A stretch of 64,000 nt of DNA from Amoebophrya sp. A120 (taxonomy: Eukaryota > Sar > Dinophyceae > Syndiniales > Amoebophryaceae): positions 3,001,014 through 3,065,013 of the forward strand of contig CAJINV010000004.1 of assembly GCA_905178155.1 (NCBI GenBank), in the 5' to 3' direction. A program made the position numbers and the translations under genes. The notes beneath the pieces are model-generated. The model did not search any database. It saw only the letters and a list, made by a program, of their open reading frames with translations, and was not told the origin of the DNA. Positions 23,501 through 33,114 of this stretch are shown piece after piece. Every line of letters begins with the position of its first letter. Position 1 is the stretch's first letter.

Positions 23501-25907
23501 TTCGGTGACAAAGTCCTGGATCTGCTGGAAACACGGCGTGCCCGTGACCACCACGTGTTTCACCCCGCGCTTCTGGATGTAGGCCTGCTTGCCCTCCAAC
23601 ATCGTCTGTGTTGTAAGTGTTTTTGGTTGTTCTTACGACAGCGTATTTCGATTTGTTTTTGTAGTCCTCTTCCTGTCTCCTCTCCTGGAGCTGCATCGAC
23701 ATAATCTCCATCTCGCCCGCCGGAGTAGGAAACATGAAAAACTAAAACATGAAGAAAGCAAGTCGAATTACTATCACGGCGGGACACATCAAAAGCTATT
23801 CGTGGGCCCATCGAAGCTCATAAAGTTGTATCTTTGTGCAATAAAAAGAAGTTCAAGTTTTTAGACTTAGTACCCTGTACAGCCTCCGGCATTCCTTGAG
23901 AAGTGTGAGAATGGAAACTAGCCCAAAGGCCAGAGAAATAACTGTCATCACTCGGCCAAGCAGGGTCGCGGGTGTGAGATCTCCTGGGCCGATTGTGAGG
24001 AGGGACATGAAGTATTCACAGGAAATTCCCCGTGGTGCACGACGTCCAAATAGAAGACAAGAGGAGGTGCGATTTCTGCATTACAAACACAAAACTTGCG
24101 ATGATTCGATAGATCCCAGTCTTCAGCATAACAAGTCCCCACGCCAAGTTGGTGTAGTCATGCACGATTCTGTGCGCCGCCGTGTAGAAGGGAAAATTTG
24201 TATTGCGTATGAAGTAGAAGTAGGCAGTGGAAAGCGGCGTCCAGAGTGCGTTGTAGGCGTTTTTGTAGTCTACCTCCGGCACCTTGTTGCCGCCCGCCAC
24301 TGGCGCCCACAAACGGCCGTAGAGGAAAAATGGCATGCCCATGCCGTATGGGTCGGCGAACGACTTGCGGTTGAGAACGGCGTACCGGTCTTCCGCGAGC
24401 GGGGGGCCTTTCAGGTACCACCGGGTATCGAACCCGACCTCCTCAAAAATGGCAATCGACACGGCGGACACGAACAGAAACGGGAAGGTGACCTATCCTG
24501 TGTAAAAACGTCCCCATACCAGAGTCAAGATGGGAAATCTGCTAGACAAATCAACCAGCTTTGGTTGCTTCGCATGACAAGTTTGTCCTTGTAGTGCAAT
24601 GCTGTTTAGGTAGTTCAGCAGCATCACAGATCAATCTAGCACATCATGCGGATTCTAGCATCACAAATCTCAAAACACCACTAGAAAATGCTTCTCATGG
24701 GTCTCCGCATGAGAAACATTTTCAGCATGCGGATTTGCATTACAACTCTGGGGTGGGGATGTTTTTACTCAGGATATGACCAGGGGCGTGTTCATGCCGC
24801 GAAGCACATGGAAAAACACCGTGTTGGACACTGGTAAACTCGTGAACCACCGCCGCCACACGTACATCAAGCGGAAAACGATGAACTGCGTCGGCACATA
24901 CCTGGAATACAGGATCATCGATTTCTTCATCTTACGGACGAGGTCAGCGCTAGAAGCGGCAGTGAGTCTCAAACACGTTCTTAGCCTCCCTTACGATGCG
25001 CCAGGACTCCGTATTGTCATGCGTTTCTTTACTGCGGTATCAAAAACAAAATAACCAATTGCTTTGCAATATCGAATTAGAAATGTCAAACCATGTCTTC
25101 GGCTGCACGCTGGTGACACTGTCGTTTTCCGGGACGGTGAGCGCGTCGATCTGGTCTGTGGTGTCGTAGTCTATTCTGCCCAGCATGAAGCTGGAGACGA
25201 TGATGGTGAGATCGATCGGAAACCTGGTGAAGCACGCAATCATGGCCACCGCCACGGGCGAGAACATGGCGTGGAGAAGCCCCGCAATGAACTCGATGGT
25301 CACCAACGCGCCGAAAATCAGCTCCAGCGTGCTGTGCAACGGCGCCACCTGCTTGGACTCGAAGCGGTCGATGAAAAAAAATAGCTGCACGAAACAAGAG
25401 GAGAACACCAGCAGGAACCACTTTCCGTGCGTAGCGAACCAGTACTGCACGCCGACCACCCGGTCGACCGTTTCTTCCGTCACAGGCACGATGCCGAACA
25501 GGTTGCGCTCGCCTGGGGTTGTGATAAGGTATGAAGCAGGAAACGGAATAAAGTCGCTTCGGATCATTCAGATTCACAGTGTTGGGTTGATCTTGATCAT
25601 GATAATTTATTTGTTTCTTGAACAACGATTACGTTATAATTAAGACGTTGCAACGATCCAATCCGATTTTTCTCAATGACGAGCTGAACAGTCAAAAATG
25701 AACATGAGGATAAGTACCTGTAACCCAGGTCCTCAATGTGGAGAGCAGTGCGAAGCTCGTCGCCACGAGCCACGCGGTGAAAATCAAGTTCATGATTTGC
25801 TGGATGTGCAGCCATCCTGGCGCGATGCAGGTGCCGCCGCAAACGGAGCTGCCGTCCACCGTCGGCGCGACCAGCGTCACCAACGGGGCGGCGGTGACGT
25901 CTGCCAT
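14545..25907 (-). CDS. BK/Slo-type potassium channel alpha subunit with two RCK domains
   Basis: About 21 exons rebuild a protein of about 1,300 residues starting at the ATG at 25907. Seven hydrophobic segments fit S0-S6: IMNLIFTAWLVATSFALL, WFLLVFSSCFVQLFFFI, LIFGALVTIEFIAGLL, AVAMIACFTRFPIDLTII, an Arg-bearing S4 (FIVFRLMYVWRRW), FPFLFVSAVSIAIF, and S6 (VMTVISLAFGLVSILTLL). The pore reads YFMSLLTIGPGDLTP, with Pro where TVGYGD has Tyr. RCK1 starts VKHVVVTGTPCFQQI and includes SLDDFKASIAMKSCFLPGFA and CFICNLFKT, typical of Slo channels. RCK2 starts GGHLIICCLGNAMK, then RIYPAIRTLR, APLVILS and KGIYMLHGNPMN. An acidic stretch (SEDDANDGGDLSDEAD) lies directly before QPRYCCGKLFCSSMITSLM, which aligns with the segment that follows the BK calcium bowl. 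Five introns are conventional (one only 31 nt); the other 15 are introners, including one of 2.9 kb. The protein should sit in a membrane and be gated by cytosolic ligands such as calcium. Confidence 0.88.
14729..14863. mobile_element. Introner, class A
   Basis: The plus-strand start TATCCTGTGCAAAAGTATCG is mirrored by the minus-strand start TATGCATTGCAAAAGCATCT. ACTTC is duplicated at 14724-14728 and 14864-14868. It is the last intron of the channel gene; excision joins EKRKK to FNPNELPP. Confidence 0.9.
14969..15274. mobile_element. Introner, class J
   Basis: Minus-strand ends are TATTACAGTGAAAAGTGCCC and, at the other edge, GGGCATTTTTCATTGTAATA. AGGCA is duplicated at 14964-14968 and 15275-15279. 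Excision joins NWVGMP to LMNFMESL. Confidence 0.9.
15356..15487. mobile_element. Introner, class H
   Basis: The ends TATCCAGGAAAAAACACCCA (plus) and TATCCACGAAAGAAGATCAC (minus) are inverted repeats. AAACT is duplicated at 15351-15355 and 15488-15492. Excision joins NILYNTS to LVSLVQAM in the C-terminal RCK region. Confidence 0.9.
15634..16390. mobile_element. Introner, class B, with nested 100-bp module
   Basis: The ends TATCCTGAGCAAAAACGTTC (plus) and TATCCTGAGGAAAAACGTCC (minus) mirror each other. TCGTT is duplicated at 15629-15633 and 16391-16395. The interior carries ATC/CAT triplet runs (15837-15910) and a module at about 15901-16001 shared with the introner at 9312-9684. Excision joins SEDDAN to DGGDLSDE. 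Confidence 0.9.
16612..16769. mobile_element. Introner, class E
   Basis: The ends TATGCAATACAAATTTCCCG (plus) and TATCCACAGTAAATTTCCCG (minus) mirror each other, each continuing into GTACA/TACGT palindromic sequence. The flanks are GCGGG and GCGGA (16607-16611, 16770-16774). Excision joins MYRTSSA to STSAQFVA in the channel. Confidence 0.9.
16897..17201. mobile_element. Introner, class I
   Basis: The ends TATGAAAGCCTCAGAATGGA (plus) and TATGAAAGCCTCAGGTTGGA (minus) form a long inverted repeat. GGAGG is duplicated at 16892-16896 and 17202-17206. Excision joins NFEHAS to CIVILAGS in RCK2. Confidence 0.9.
17246..17480. mobile_element. Introner, class D
   Basis: The ends TATGGCGTTCCCAAGTGTTA (plus) and TATGGCGTTCTCAACTGTTA (minus) mirror each other. 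GTTCA is duplicated at 17241-17245 and 17481-17485. Excision joins LHGNPMN to MFDLRRAN. Confidence 0.92.
17651..17910. mobile_element. Introner, class C
   Basis: The ends TATCAACTGCAAATATGTCT (plus) and TATGCATTGCAAATATGTCT (minus) both continue with GGGTCTGGAAG. ACAGC is duplicated at 17646-17650 and 17911-17915. Excision joins GGHLIICC to LGNAMKCQ at the start of RCK2. Confidence 0.92.
18290..19666. repeat. GC-rich satellite, unit about 97 bp, with a strong hairpin
   Basis: About 14 units start with TGGCCCCTAGGTCATGACGC near 18290, 18388, 18481, 18586, 18682, 18779, 18878, 18979, 19080, 19177, 19274, 19368, 19465 and 19569. Each unit contains a near-perfect inverted repeat: CTAGGTCA pairs with TGACCTAG, and CGCGGGGAC pairs with GTCCCCGCG around a CGA loop. 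The array runs into the assembly gap, so its true length is unknown. Confidence 0.95.
19667..20609. other. Assembly gap (943 N)
   Basis: A run of N immediately follows the last readable satellite unit, so it probably reflects collapse of the array. It lies wholly inside one introner; no channel exon need be missing. Sequence to its right (20610-20770) has inverted copies of a CTGGGGTATGT-type motif. Confidence 0.95.
20999..21495. mobile_element. Introner, class B
   Basis: The ends ATCCTGAGTAAAAACGTCCC (plus) and TATCCTGATTAAAAATGTCC (minus) mirror each other. CGAGGC is duplicated at 20993-20998 and 21496-21501. Excision joins LNTTGL to EMQTADEEN. Confidence 0.9.
21795..21955. mobile_element. 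Introner, class E
   Basis: The ends ATCCACAGTAAATTTCTTGT (plus) and TATGCAATACGAATTTCCTG (minus) both run into ACATGTAC palindromes. TGCGCC is duplicated at 21789-21794 and 21956-21961. Excision joins VVDPVWR to TGTGGLML. Confidence 0.9.
22007..22169. mobile_element. Introner, class A, degenerate duplication
   Basis: The ends TATCCACTGCAAAAGTATCG (plus) and TAGGCATTGCAAAAGTATTG (minus) mirror each other. The flanks CTGCG and CTCCA match only in part, suggesting an older insertion. Excision joins QRNLDLE to YPNTTMDE. Confidence 0.8.
22993..23148. mobile_element. Introner with TATGCA(A/T)TGC ends
   Basis: The ends TATGCAATGCAAAACTTGTA (plus) and TATGCATTGCGATGAAACAA (minus) form an imperfect inverted repeat. 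GCAGC is duplicated at 22988-22992 and 23149-23153. Excision joins IRIVVLL to HVSEKKELL inside RCK1. Confidence 0.88.
24013..24209. mobile_element. Introner, class E, inside the pore exon
   Basis: The minus-strand start TACGCAATACAAATTTTCCC mirrors the plus-strand start TATTCACAGGAAATTCCCCG. TGAAG is duplicated at 24008-24012 and 24210-24214. Excision joins LSTAYFYF to MSLLTIGPGD, so the element splits the pore helix. Confidence 0.9.
24494..24776. mobile_element. Introner, class B
   Basis: The ends TATCCTGTGTAAAAACGTCC (plus) and TATCCTGAGTAAAAACATCC (minus) mirror each other. TGACC is duplicated at 24489-24493 and 24777-24781. Its interior is closely related to that of 20999-21495. Excision joins GMNTPLV to TFPFLFVS at S5. 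Confidence 0.92.
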
Positions 25908-27913
25908 AATTTTTCTTCGTTTGTTTCCTTGTTGTTACAGCGACGGCGATGAAGCACGAGGCGGAGGTGGACTGCAGGAGCTTGTTAAGACGACACCGCG
26001 ACCCCCTGCTACAGTGCTGATGGGACGTCCTCGGACAACTACGATAGGACACAGGATACGTATTTCATTCTGTCGTGGTGCGCGCAGAAGTCCTCGTAGT
26101 CGTAGATGAAGGCGGATATTTTTAGCGGCTCCTCGTGGCAGCCCCAGCCTCCACCTCGTCCGGTGATAACGAACTAAACCTGGAAGATGAACTTGTCCAC
26201 CATCCCTAAGGATTTGCCGTCCGTTTCCAAACCGTCAGCCTCGAGGAGACAGAGTTCGTGCCGAAAAAGATATGCCGAAGATGTAATGGCGTTCATAAGC
26301 ATAACTGGAGAACGATCAGTCCTCGCACCCAGCACACGACGCACGACGATCTCGATCTTGAGATGCTGCAGTAATGCCGCAACCACAGCCGCAAGAAAGA
26401 CAGCAATTAGGTGCTGGCATGAATAGCCTTTGTTCATGAAACAGAAAAAGCTTATTAAGCATCGATGCGGAGCGCGTGGTAGAAGGCAAGAACTCGTTAA
26501 CTACTAGTCTGAAGAACTACTTATAGAACTATAGATGCTGAAATTTTTTGCCGTTTTTCTCCTTAGTATTCGCCTCTCGTCCGCCCGTAGTTACTGCTAG
26601 GCACTCGAGCAAAAACTGCTCTTGCTTTCCTTTGCGATGCTGTTGGTTCGAATGATTGAAATTTGAGCGGTTTTGGTAGTTTGCCGTGTACCTAATGTTG
26701 ACACTCTCTACCTCTCTCGTCGGTCTCTCCGCGACTTGGGAAAAATAAAGCACATATTAAGCTGCATCGTCCTAGTCATCATGTGGTGGTTGTACACAGA
26801 CACTCTTAAACTACGCGGCCCCGAAAATAACGACCTGCAATAGGAATGGCCTGCGTTTTGCTTTTCCTTTGCATGTGCCTTCATTGTTTTTTCTTTTTTT
26901 CCGCGAAGATGTATTTGACTCTTCGAAAAAGTTCGCTCGAGTTTATCCTTTCCTTCGAGCAGCACGACTTTTTGGGACAGGAGTGGACGCAAATTAATAA
27001 GCGAATAACCACGACGACGACATGTAGAAGATCGAAGGAAGTTGGCATAAACATCTCTATTTTTTGTTTTTCCTGTTCAATGACATCAAACCCAAGTCGG
27101 ACCATGCAACCAGTACCAGGGAGGTATTTGCATATGCATTGGCATTTGCAATGCGTCACGTTGCAGCTCGCCAGCCTTTGATGTCTTAGGGGAGCGCTTG
27201 CTCTATTTGAGTAATCCAAGAACTGATTGCGATTTTCTACCCATCAAAACAGCGACATGGAAATTCAAAGAACTAAGCCAGAGTTTTTTGTATTTTTTCA
27301 AGGTGGAACTTAGTTGTAGGACAACACGTACGTTCTAGCGTTAATACGTAAAAAGCTGATTGCTCTAAGTTTCACAGTTTGTGACTATTTCAGTTCAGAA
27401 ACCCTAGAGGAGGATGCTGTGGCATTTCTGCGAAGAACATCAACAAACTTTACGTCTAATATTCTCAAAACTTCAAAAAAAAACCAGCACCGCTTCAACT
27501 ACATGAACCTTTCTGAGATAAGCATCCAGCTGCGTTGGGTCTGCAAGTACATCTGAAATTCTTGATACTTACTCTGTTTTCCCTAATGCTACTTCTAGTT
27601 CGACTTACATACGAGGATTCCGTCGAGTACTACATCTCAAAACTGCAGCATAATCATAGACGAGAGGCGTTTCTGGATTGTTCAACCAAAAATTGCAGAT
27701 TAGTAATACGTACATTTTTGTATTTGGTGGAGGAAGATGGGACGTCACTCACAAATACACAACTCATACTCAAACAAAGCCTCCTGCTACCCATAAATAC
27801 TCATTTTTTTCCGGCCTTTCGGTTGTATCCAACATATTTATAATCGATTTGGTTGCACATGCACAATACCAGCCCGTGTTCTACTTGATATCCTTTTTCA
27901 CAACTTATAGAAA
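25908..27913. other. Intergenic, no supported gene
   Basis: Two kilobases of AT-rich sequence upstream of the channel start on the minus strand. ORFs on both strands are short and lack domains or clear splice structure. It probably carries the channel's 5' leader and the 3' region of the gene ending at 27914. Confidence 0.5.
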
Positions 27914-30900
27914 CTACACATCCAACTTCCGCACGAGCCTTCCACGGTAGTAAAACTGTACCTCCAGCGGGCGGCAGGGCGCGGAAGGAAGCCTGCCTAG
28001 CACAGGATCCACCCATTGATGGAGGAAAATCTGCAGAGTTTTCTTTTCCCGCTCGTCCTGGTCGTCGTGTAGTTCTCCATCGTGATGAAAATTAACCACA
28101 CAGTCATGTTTTGACGGCTCGGTCATGCTATCGCTTCCGCGTCCGCTCATGAGCATGTTAATGCTCTTCTTCTCGTTGCCATGTTTCATGTTCCTGTTTT
28201 TGCAGCAGGTAGAAGTTCTTGCAATGGAGGTTGCTGGTGCTGAGCCCTCCTCTGCATCTTCAGTGATCATCGGCGGGAAAGGTGCTGCGGGTTGTTCTTC
28301 TACTCCGAAAGTAGGCTGATGTTGCGTACTAGTTGTGCTATCGAAAGATATGGCATGATTGCTAGATTCGTTTTTTTTTGTTTTGCAGACGCGGTGACAG
28401 AAATAAGAAAAGAAACCAGGACTCCGGGTCGTCTTAGAGGGCGATAGCTGTTCGTCACCGTCTCGTTCTACTACGTGGTCATCTGGCCAGGAGGAGGTCC
28501 TCAGCGTCGCACTTCTACGGGTGGTCGTCGTCGTGTCGCGCGGCCTCATCTCACGAGGACCCGGCGGGAAATTATAGTGATCCTTGGCGTAGTCGGAACC
28601 GGAAGGAAGATTCGCTTGTTCGACCGCGCGGTCATTATACTGCGGCGCCCTTGTTGGTGGACTGGCGTCCAAAAAAAAGCCCTGATCAAGTTGGAAATAC
28701 AGGTGGTCAATGGACGATGGTCTCGTAGTTTTGTTGGAGCTGCTGCTAGAAGAAGCGCAGCCTTTTATGGACTTGGACGATTCATCTCCGCGGCGAAAGT
28801 GCGACGCAGTAGGAGAGGTGGGAGCGGTTCGAGAAGAAATCGCTGCGCTCTCGAAAAAGTAGTCCTCCGCAGCGTGATGGTTGCAGCTTTCCACCTCGAG
28901 ACTGTCAAGCTCAGCTGCAGGAGACCCTGCGTGCGCGGATCCAGACTCTGTAGTTGTTGCAAGCGGTGTAGAGGTTGGACCTCCTCCACCTCCAAACGCA
29001 GTCGAGAAACTTCCGTTGGTGTCCCCAGCTAGAAATCCACTTGTACAAGTCGTAATATCGTCCAACGGAATTTTCAACACGCGCACATCGTGGTCGTGAC
29101 ACGCCTGGAATGCGGCGACAAGGTCGCGGACTTCGAGCAGTACGACGTTATTCGGGCTTGATGCAGCAGCTCCCTGCTGTACAGCTCTTCGACTTGATGT
29201 TGATGTGCCTGCAGGTGCTGGCCTCATGATCCCACTACTGCATGCGGTTTGTGTAGTCTCTCCTCCAGATCCAGAACAAGTCCACCCTTCGTCATTGTCG
29301 TCCCCAGTAGAAGCTGACTTCGCTTTGATGTTTCCTTGATTCAAAAATGTTTGGCTTCTTCTTGCTGGAGAGGTACATCGTTGACGCTCGCCTTTCTCAG
29401 GCACTTCCGGAGCTGCAAACCCTAACCCTTGTACAGTCGGAATTTCTGTTTCAACTTCAAGCGTTGAGGTCGAGGACATTATAAAACCGTCTCCTTTTGT
29501 TCTGGCCGGATCGGCAGGTTCGGTCTTTCCATCGACGGCATCTTCGCTTTTCTTGATGCAAGAACTTGAATCCGAATTCCTGAGATGTAAGTGCAAAACC
29601 GCCATTTTTGCGGACCCGCCCCTGCTCCGGGGACGAGCTTGTCTTTCCGCGCCGTCTGTTTTGCTTTGATCTTGTTCCTGTTGCAACATCTCCACATCTC
29701 CAGATTCAGTGAAACTGCTACGTGGCGTTGCCGCTTGCGCTTCCGTTTGAGATTGAGAAGATCTTGAGCTGGTAGACGTAGACTTTTGTTCAGCATGATC
29801 AGGTTGCGGTAATTGCAGGCCTTCATCCGCCCCGAGCATTTGATCCTGTTGATCTTGGAGACAATCTTGAATGCTACATGTTGCCTCAGCGCCGACCTCC
29901 ACTGACTTAGAAGATGTTGGTGTTGGTGTTGCCCCCGTCTTTGCGGCCAGACTGTGATGCTGCGGCACTTGTGGTTGATGTTCACCTGATGCCCCTCCCG
30001 CACCACCACCGGGCATCAAAGATGGCACGACCACGGAGCGCCAGCCAGTCACGGTCTCTAAGAACGACGTGGGCGACGATGATTATGCAAGACAAATTTC
30101 CATTCCCGCACATGCAGAAGATGCATCACAAATTTCGCCAATTTGGAGCGTCAAACTTGTCATGCTAAACTAGAATCGAAGCCAAGTTTTGTCATGCACA
30201 GACCGCATTTGTTGTACAACGTATACGGGAAATTTACTGTGGATAATGATCCCGATGACGCACCAGTAGATCTCTGCGCGATGTCGGTGTCTCGCAGCAC
30301 CATGTTAGCAGCGGCGAGAAGAGTCGAACAGTGCGCGAGGTTGGTGATTTTTCCGGTTCTTGGGCGTATCGCTTCCATAGGACTCGGAAAGATCAGCTGC
30401 CGGTACGAGGGCGCCAGACGGTTCTGAGCACTAGGCTGAGCCGGAAGACGGTAGATCAGCTCATCCACTATAGCTTCGCCTTCTCGTCCGGCACCGCCGG
30501 CCGCTTTGCCGGGTGTTCGATTTTTGTGAAAAAAGCGACGGGCAGAAGAAGTTGCATCATACGCACACGACCCAGGATTCCTGTTATAATGGAGCGAAGT
30601 GGAGGTCGTGGTCCTCGTCCCTGCACCTGGAGCTTCGTGGTCCTGGTCTCTCTTGCTGTCTATAATTCCCACCTGTCTCTGGCTCTGCGTGGTCTCCTGG
30701 TCGTGTTTCCCCGTACTACTACCGCCGCTATCCTGCGGATCCTGCACGGTAAGCACGGTGGCTGCAGCACTGAGCAGCGGCAAGTGCTGCTTGTACGTGA
30801 AAAAGTGCTTCTTCTGATGCGTGGCACCGCGAGCCGCCCCGCTGGCACGGGCTCCGGCGGCGCGAAGGGCGAAGGCTGTGGTGACTGTGTTTTTGTGCGG

Positions 30901-30996
30901 CGCGATGAACGCGAATAGCACCCAGGACCACACCCAGAACAGGTGCGCGTAAAGGAAACTACACGAGGACAAGTGCACTCTTCTCGTGTTCGACAT
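27914..30996 (-). CDS. Unidentified signal-anchor protein with long disordered region
   Basis: Exons 30996-30246 and 30083-27914, joined across an introner at ATGAT, give about 970 residues. The ATG at 30996 is followed by a basic then hydrophobic segment (FLYAHLFWVWSWVLFAFIAP), suggesting a signal anchor. Most of the protein is Ser/Thr/Gln/Ala-rich and disordered. More ordered parts are VVLLEVRDLVAAFQACHDHD with VRVLKIPLDDITTCTSG near the middle, and the C-terminus IFLHQWVDPVLGRLPSAP, then LEVQFYYRGRLVRKLDV. The frame is open upstream to a TTG at 31122, but the ATG is preferred. I recognise no family; the ordered C-terminus is the best region for remote-homology searching. Confidence 0.6.
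30084..30245. mobile_element. Introner, class E
   Basis: The minus-strand start TATCCACAGTAAATTTCCCG mirrors the plus-strand start TATGCAAGACAAATTTCCAT. ATGAT is duplicated at 30079-30083 and 30246-30250. Excision joins TGASSGS to SSPTSFLE in the host frame. Confidence 0.9.
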
Positions 30997-31937
30997 GGTT
31001 TCGGCATATGGCTCTACGATGAAAGCGCGGGCACTAGAAGCTATACTTCCGAGGATGAGGCTGCTCTTGAGCTTTGTACGAGAATTTGACAGGTTCAAAC
31101 AAGCTGCACTACGATAGCCCAATCTGTCAGCTACTGCTCCTTTAGAGAAGTTTGTTCTTGTTCAGTATCTAAATTACATTTTTTTCAGAGAAAAGACGTG
31201 AAAAGTCAGGAACTACAACTACTTTTATCAAAAAGAAAAAAATCCCTCACTTTCTTGTAACATTGCATTTACACTCCTTGATCGGCAAAAAGCACAAGGA
31301 ACGCTGCTATTGTGCGCTTGCTCCAAAAGCATACCAAAAAATGAGCCTCGACATCCAGAGAAATTTACCAACAGCAATATACACGTGCAATAAAGCATGA
31401 TCTTCACAAAACGATGAAGTAGTGCGTGGGTGGATCATCAACATGAGTCGTGTCTTTCGGGACTATAGCGCATCAACGCCGTCCTCCTCCTGCTACCTGC
31501 GTTTGCGACTTCAATTATGAATCAAATTTGATCGAACATCGTGCTGGAGCTTCTTCTTGTAGTTCGCCATAGACCTCCATACGAGGGAAAATATCGGCTT
31601 GGGATTAAGCATATTGAGCTTCCCCCGACATCACTGCAATGAATAACAACAAACCTGAGCTTCTGTGTTCTTATCAACACCCAATCAGCATCAAGACCCG
31701 TGCAGCTCAACACGATGTAACTGCCAGGATTTTTGTATTTTGAGCCATTGTCCTTTCGTACAGTAGCTGCTCACCGCACGACTTTTGCGCAAATGGAAGA
31801 TGATCTTGTAGTTGTTCTAGCCGAGGCAATAAACGAATTCAGGCAGCTGCAAATTCGGAAAAACGAGAATGGCTGCTGCTGCATCAAAGTCGCTGATGTC
31901 TATGCGAACTACTCATGATCATGATGGTGCCACCTTA
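30997..31937. other. Intergenic, no supported gene
   Basis: AT-rich spacer with short ORFs only. No tRNA-like or other RNA gene was recognised by eye. Confidence 0.45.
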
Positions 31938-33114
31938 CTATCTCTTCCGCACGCCTTTTCCTTTGCCCTTCATCTTACCGGCCTTTCCCTTGCCCTTCTT
32001 TCCAGCCATCTTTTTTCCTCCGCCTTTGTTGCCTCCGTTGCCCTTCGACCCTTTTCCGACAGCTTTCTTACTCCCGCCCTTCCCGCCACCGCCCTTCTTG
32101 CCTTCGCCTTTATAACTCGCTGCTGCGCCACCTCCACCTTTTTTCCCGCCGCTACCCTTTTTCCAGTAGTAGCCCTTGCCGGTGTGCGTCCGTGGCGTTT
32201 CGAAAATCTCGCACAGCGGTATGAGAGTGCACAACTACCCCTCCCCCTCATCGGTCACGCAAAATTCCAAATCCACCTCCAGCCTTTGCTTCCTGGCACT
32301 TTTCGCATTTTATTCACAGGCACAGGTTCTGGCAGCTGCCCTGTCTCCTGTGTCATACGAACCCGCATTCTTGCGGACGCTTGTTGTATTGCTGTTTGTG
32401 CCACATAAGTACAAATGAGGGGCACGTCGACCAGGGGGAGTTGCTGTGTACAAGAACTCTCATAAACGTCTCTAGCGAAATTTCGTACCGCTGCAGCTGC
32501 GTGTTCCACTTGTTTCCACGACGCCCGGAAGGGTGCTTCAGGCTGGTGGTACAGATCTTATCACAAGAAAAAAGTTGTGTCACAGTTATCACATTTGTTG
32601 TAACTTCAGCAACACAAATTTTCTCTGTGTGGCAGAGAAAACTTGCCATGCAGACATCCTAAGGGAAAACACGCAGGAAATGAAGTTCGCAAGAATTTCT
32701 TGCATGACAAAGGTTTTCTGTCTTGCGGCTCCTGCAACACCATGTGTAACTGCAACACTTTTTTCTTGCGATAGGTCTGGGTGTTCGTCCAGTACTCGAT
32801 CACTTCACCTTTCCCGCGCCGCTGTCCAAAGGAAGAAACTTCTACTCCACCGTACACGACGAGGACGAACAAATCTAATCGACATGAACATGATGCGGAG
32901 ACAGCATGAGGAAACTTCTTAATTTCCGTTTCCCAACATATGCATACTCAGCATGACAAGTTCCATGTCCAATTTGTGTTGCATTTGTGCGGGAGCAACT
33001 TTATATTTCTTTGCATACCCGCCAGATCTTGTGTCCGCCGTTCTGCTGCTTGCTCTCTTCCCGCGACCAACCGTGCTCCTCCGCGTGCTCGTATATCTCC
33101 TTGGGGAGACCCAT
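31938..33114 (-). CDS. Small basic protein with Lys/Gly-rich tail
   Basis: Four exons (33114-33019, 32821-32774, 32553-32465, 32214-31938) give about 169 residues. Intron 1 is GT-AG; introns 2 and 3 are introners. The N-terminal part looks folded and rich in Trp/Tyr: MGLPKEIYEHAEEHGWSREE, GEVIEYWTNTQT, RGNKWNTQLQRYEIS, CEIFETPRTHTGKGYYWKK. The last 75 residues are almost only Lys, Gly and Ala (KKGGGGKGGSKKAVGKGSKG). This is the composition of a nucleic-acid or chromatin-binding tail. Dinoflagellates package DNA with non-histone basic proteins (HLPs, DVNPs), but I see no DVNP or HLP signature, so that role is only a possibility. Confidence 0.6.
32220..32464. mobile_element. Introner, class F, degenerate flanks
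   Basis: The ends TATGAGAGTGCACAACTACC (plus) and TATGAGAGTTCTTGTACACA (minus) both lead to a C-rich stretch and CCCCTCAT. The flanks AGCGG and AACGT correspond only loosely. Excision joins ISLET to LCEIFETP. Confidence 0.75.
32559..32773. mobile_element. Introner, class G
   Basis: The ends TATCACAAGAAAAAAGTTGT (plus) and TATCGCAAGAAAAAAGTGTT (minus) mirror each other. The flanks GATCT and GGTCT differ at one base. Excision joins YWTNTQT to CTTSLKHP in frame. Confidence 0.85.

Noticed and set aside
28475-29032. 185-codon plus-strand ORF
   Set aside because: It is a shadow of the minus-strand exon 30083-27914, whose frame is far longer and continues across an introner.
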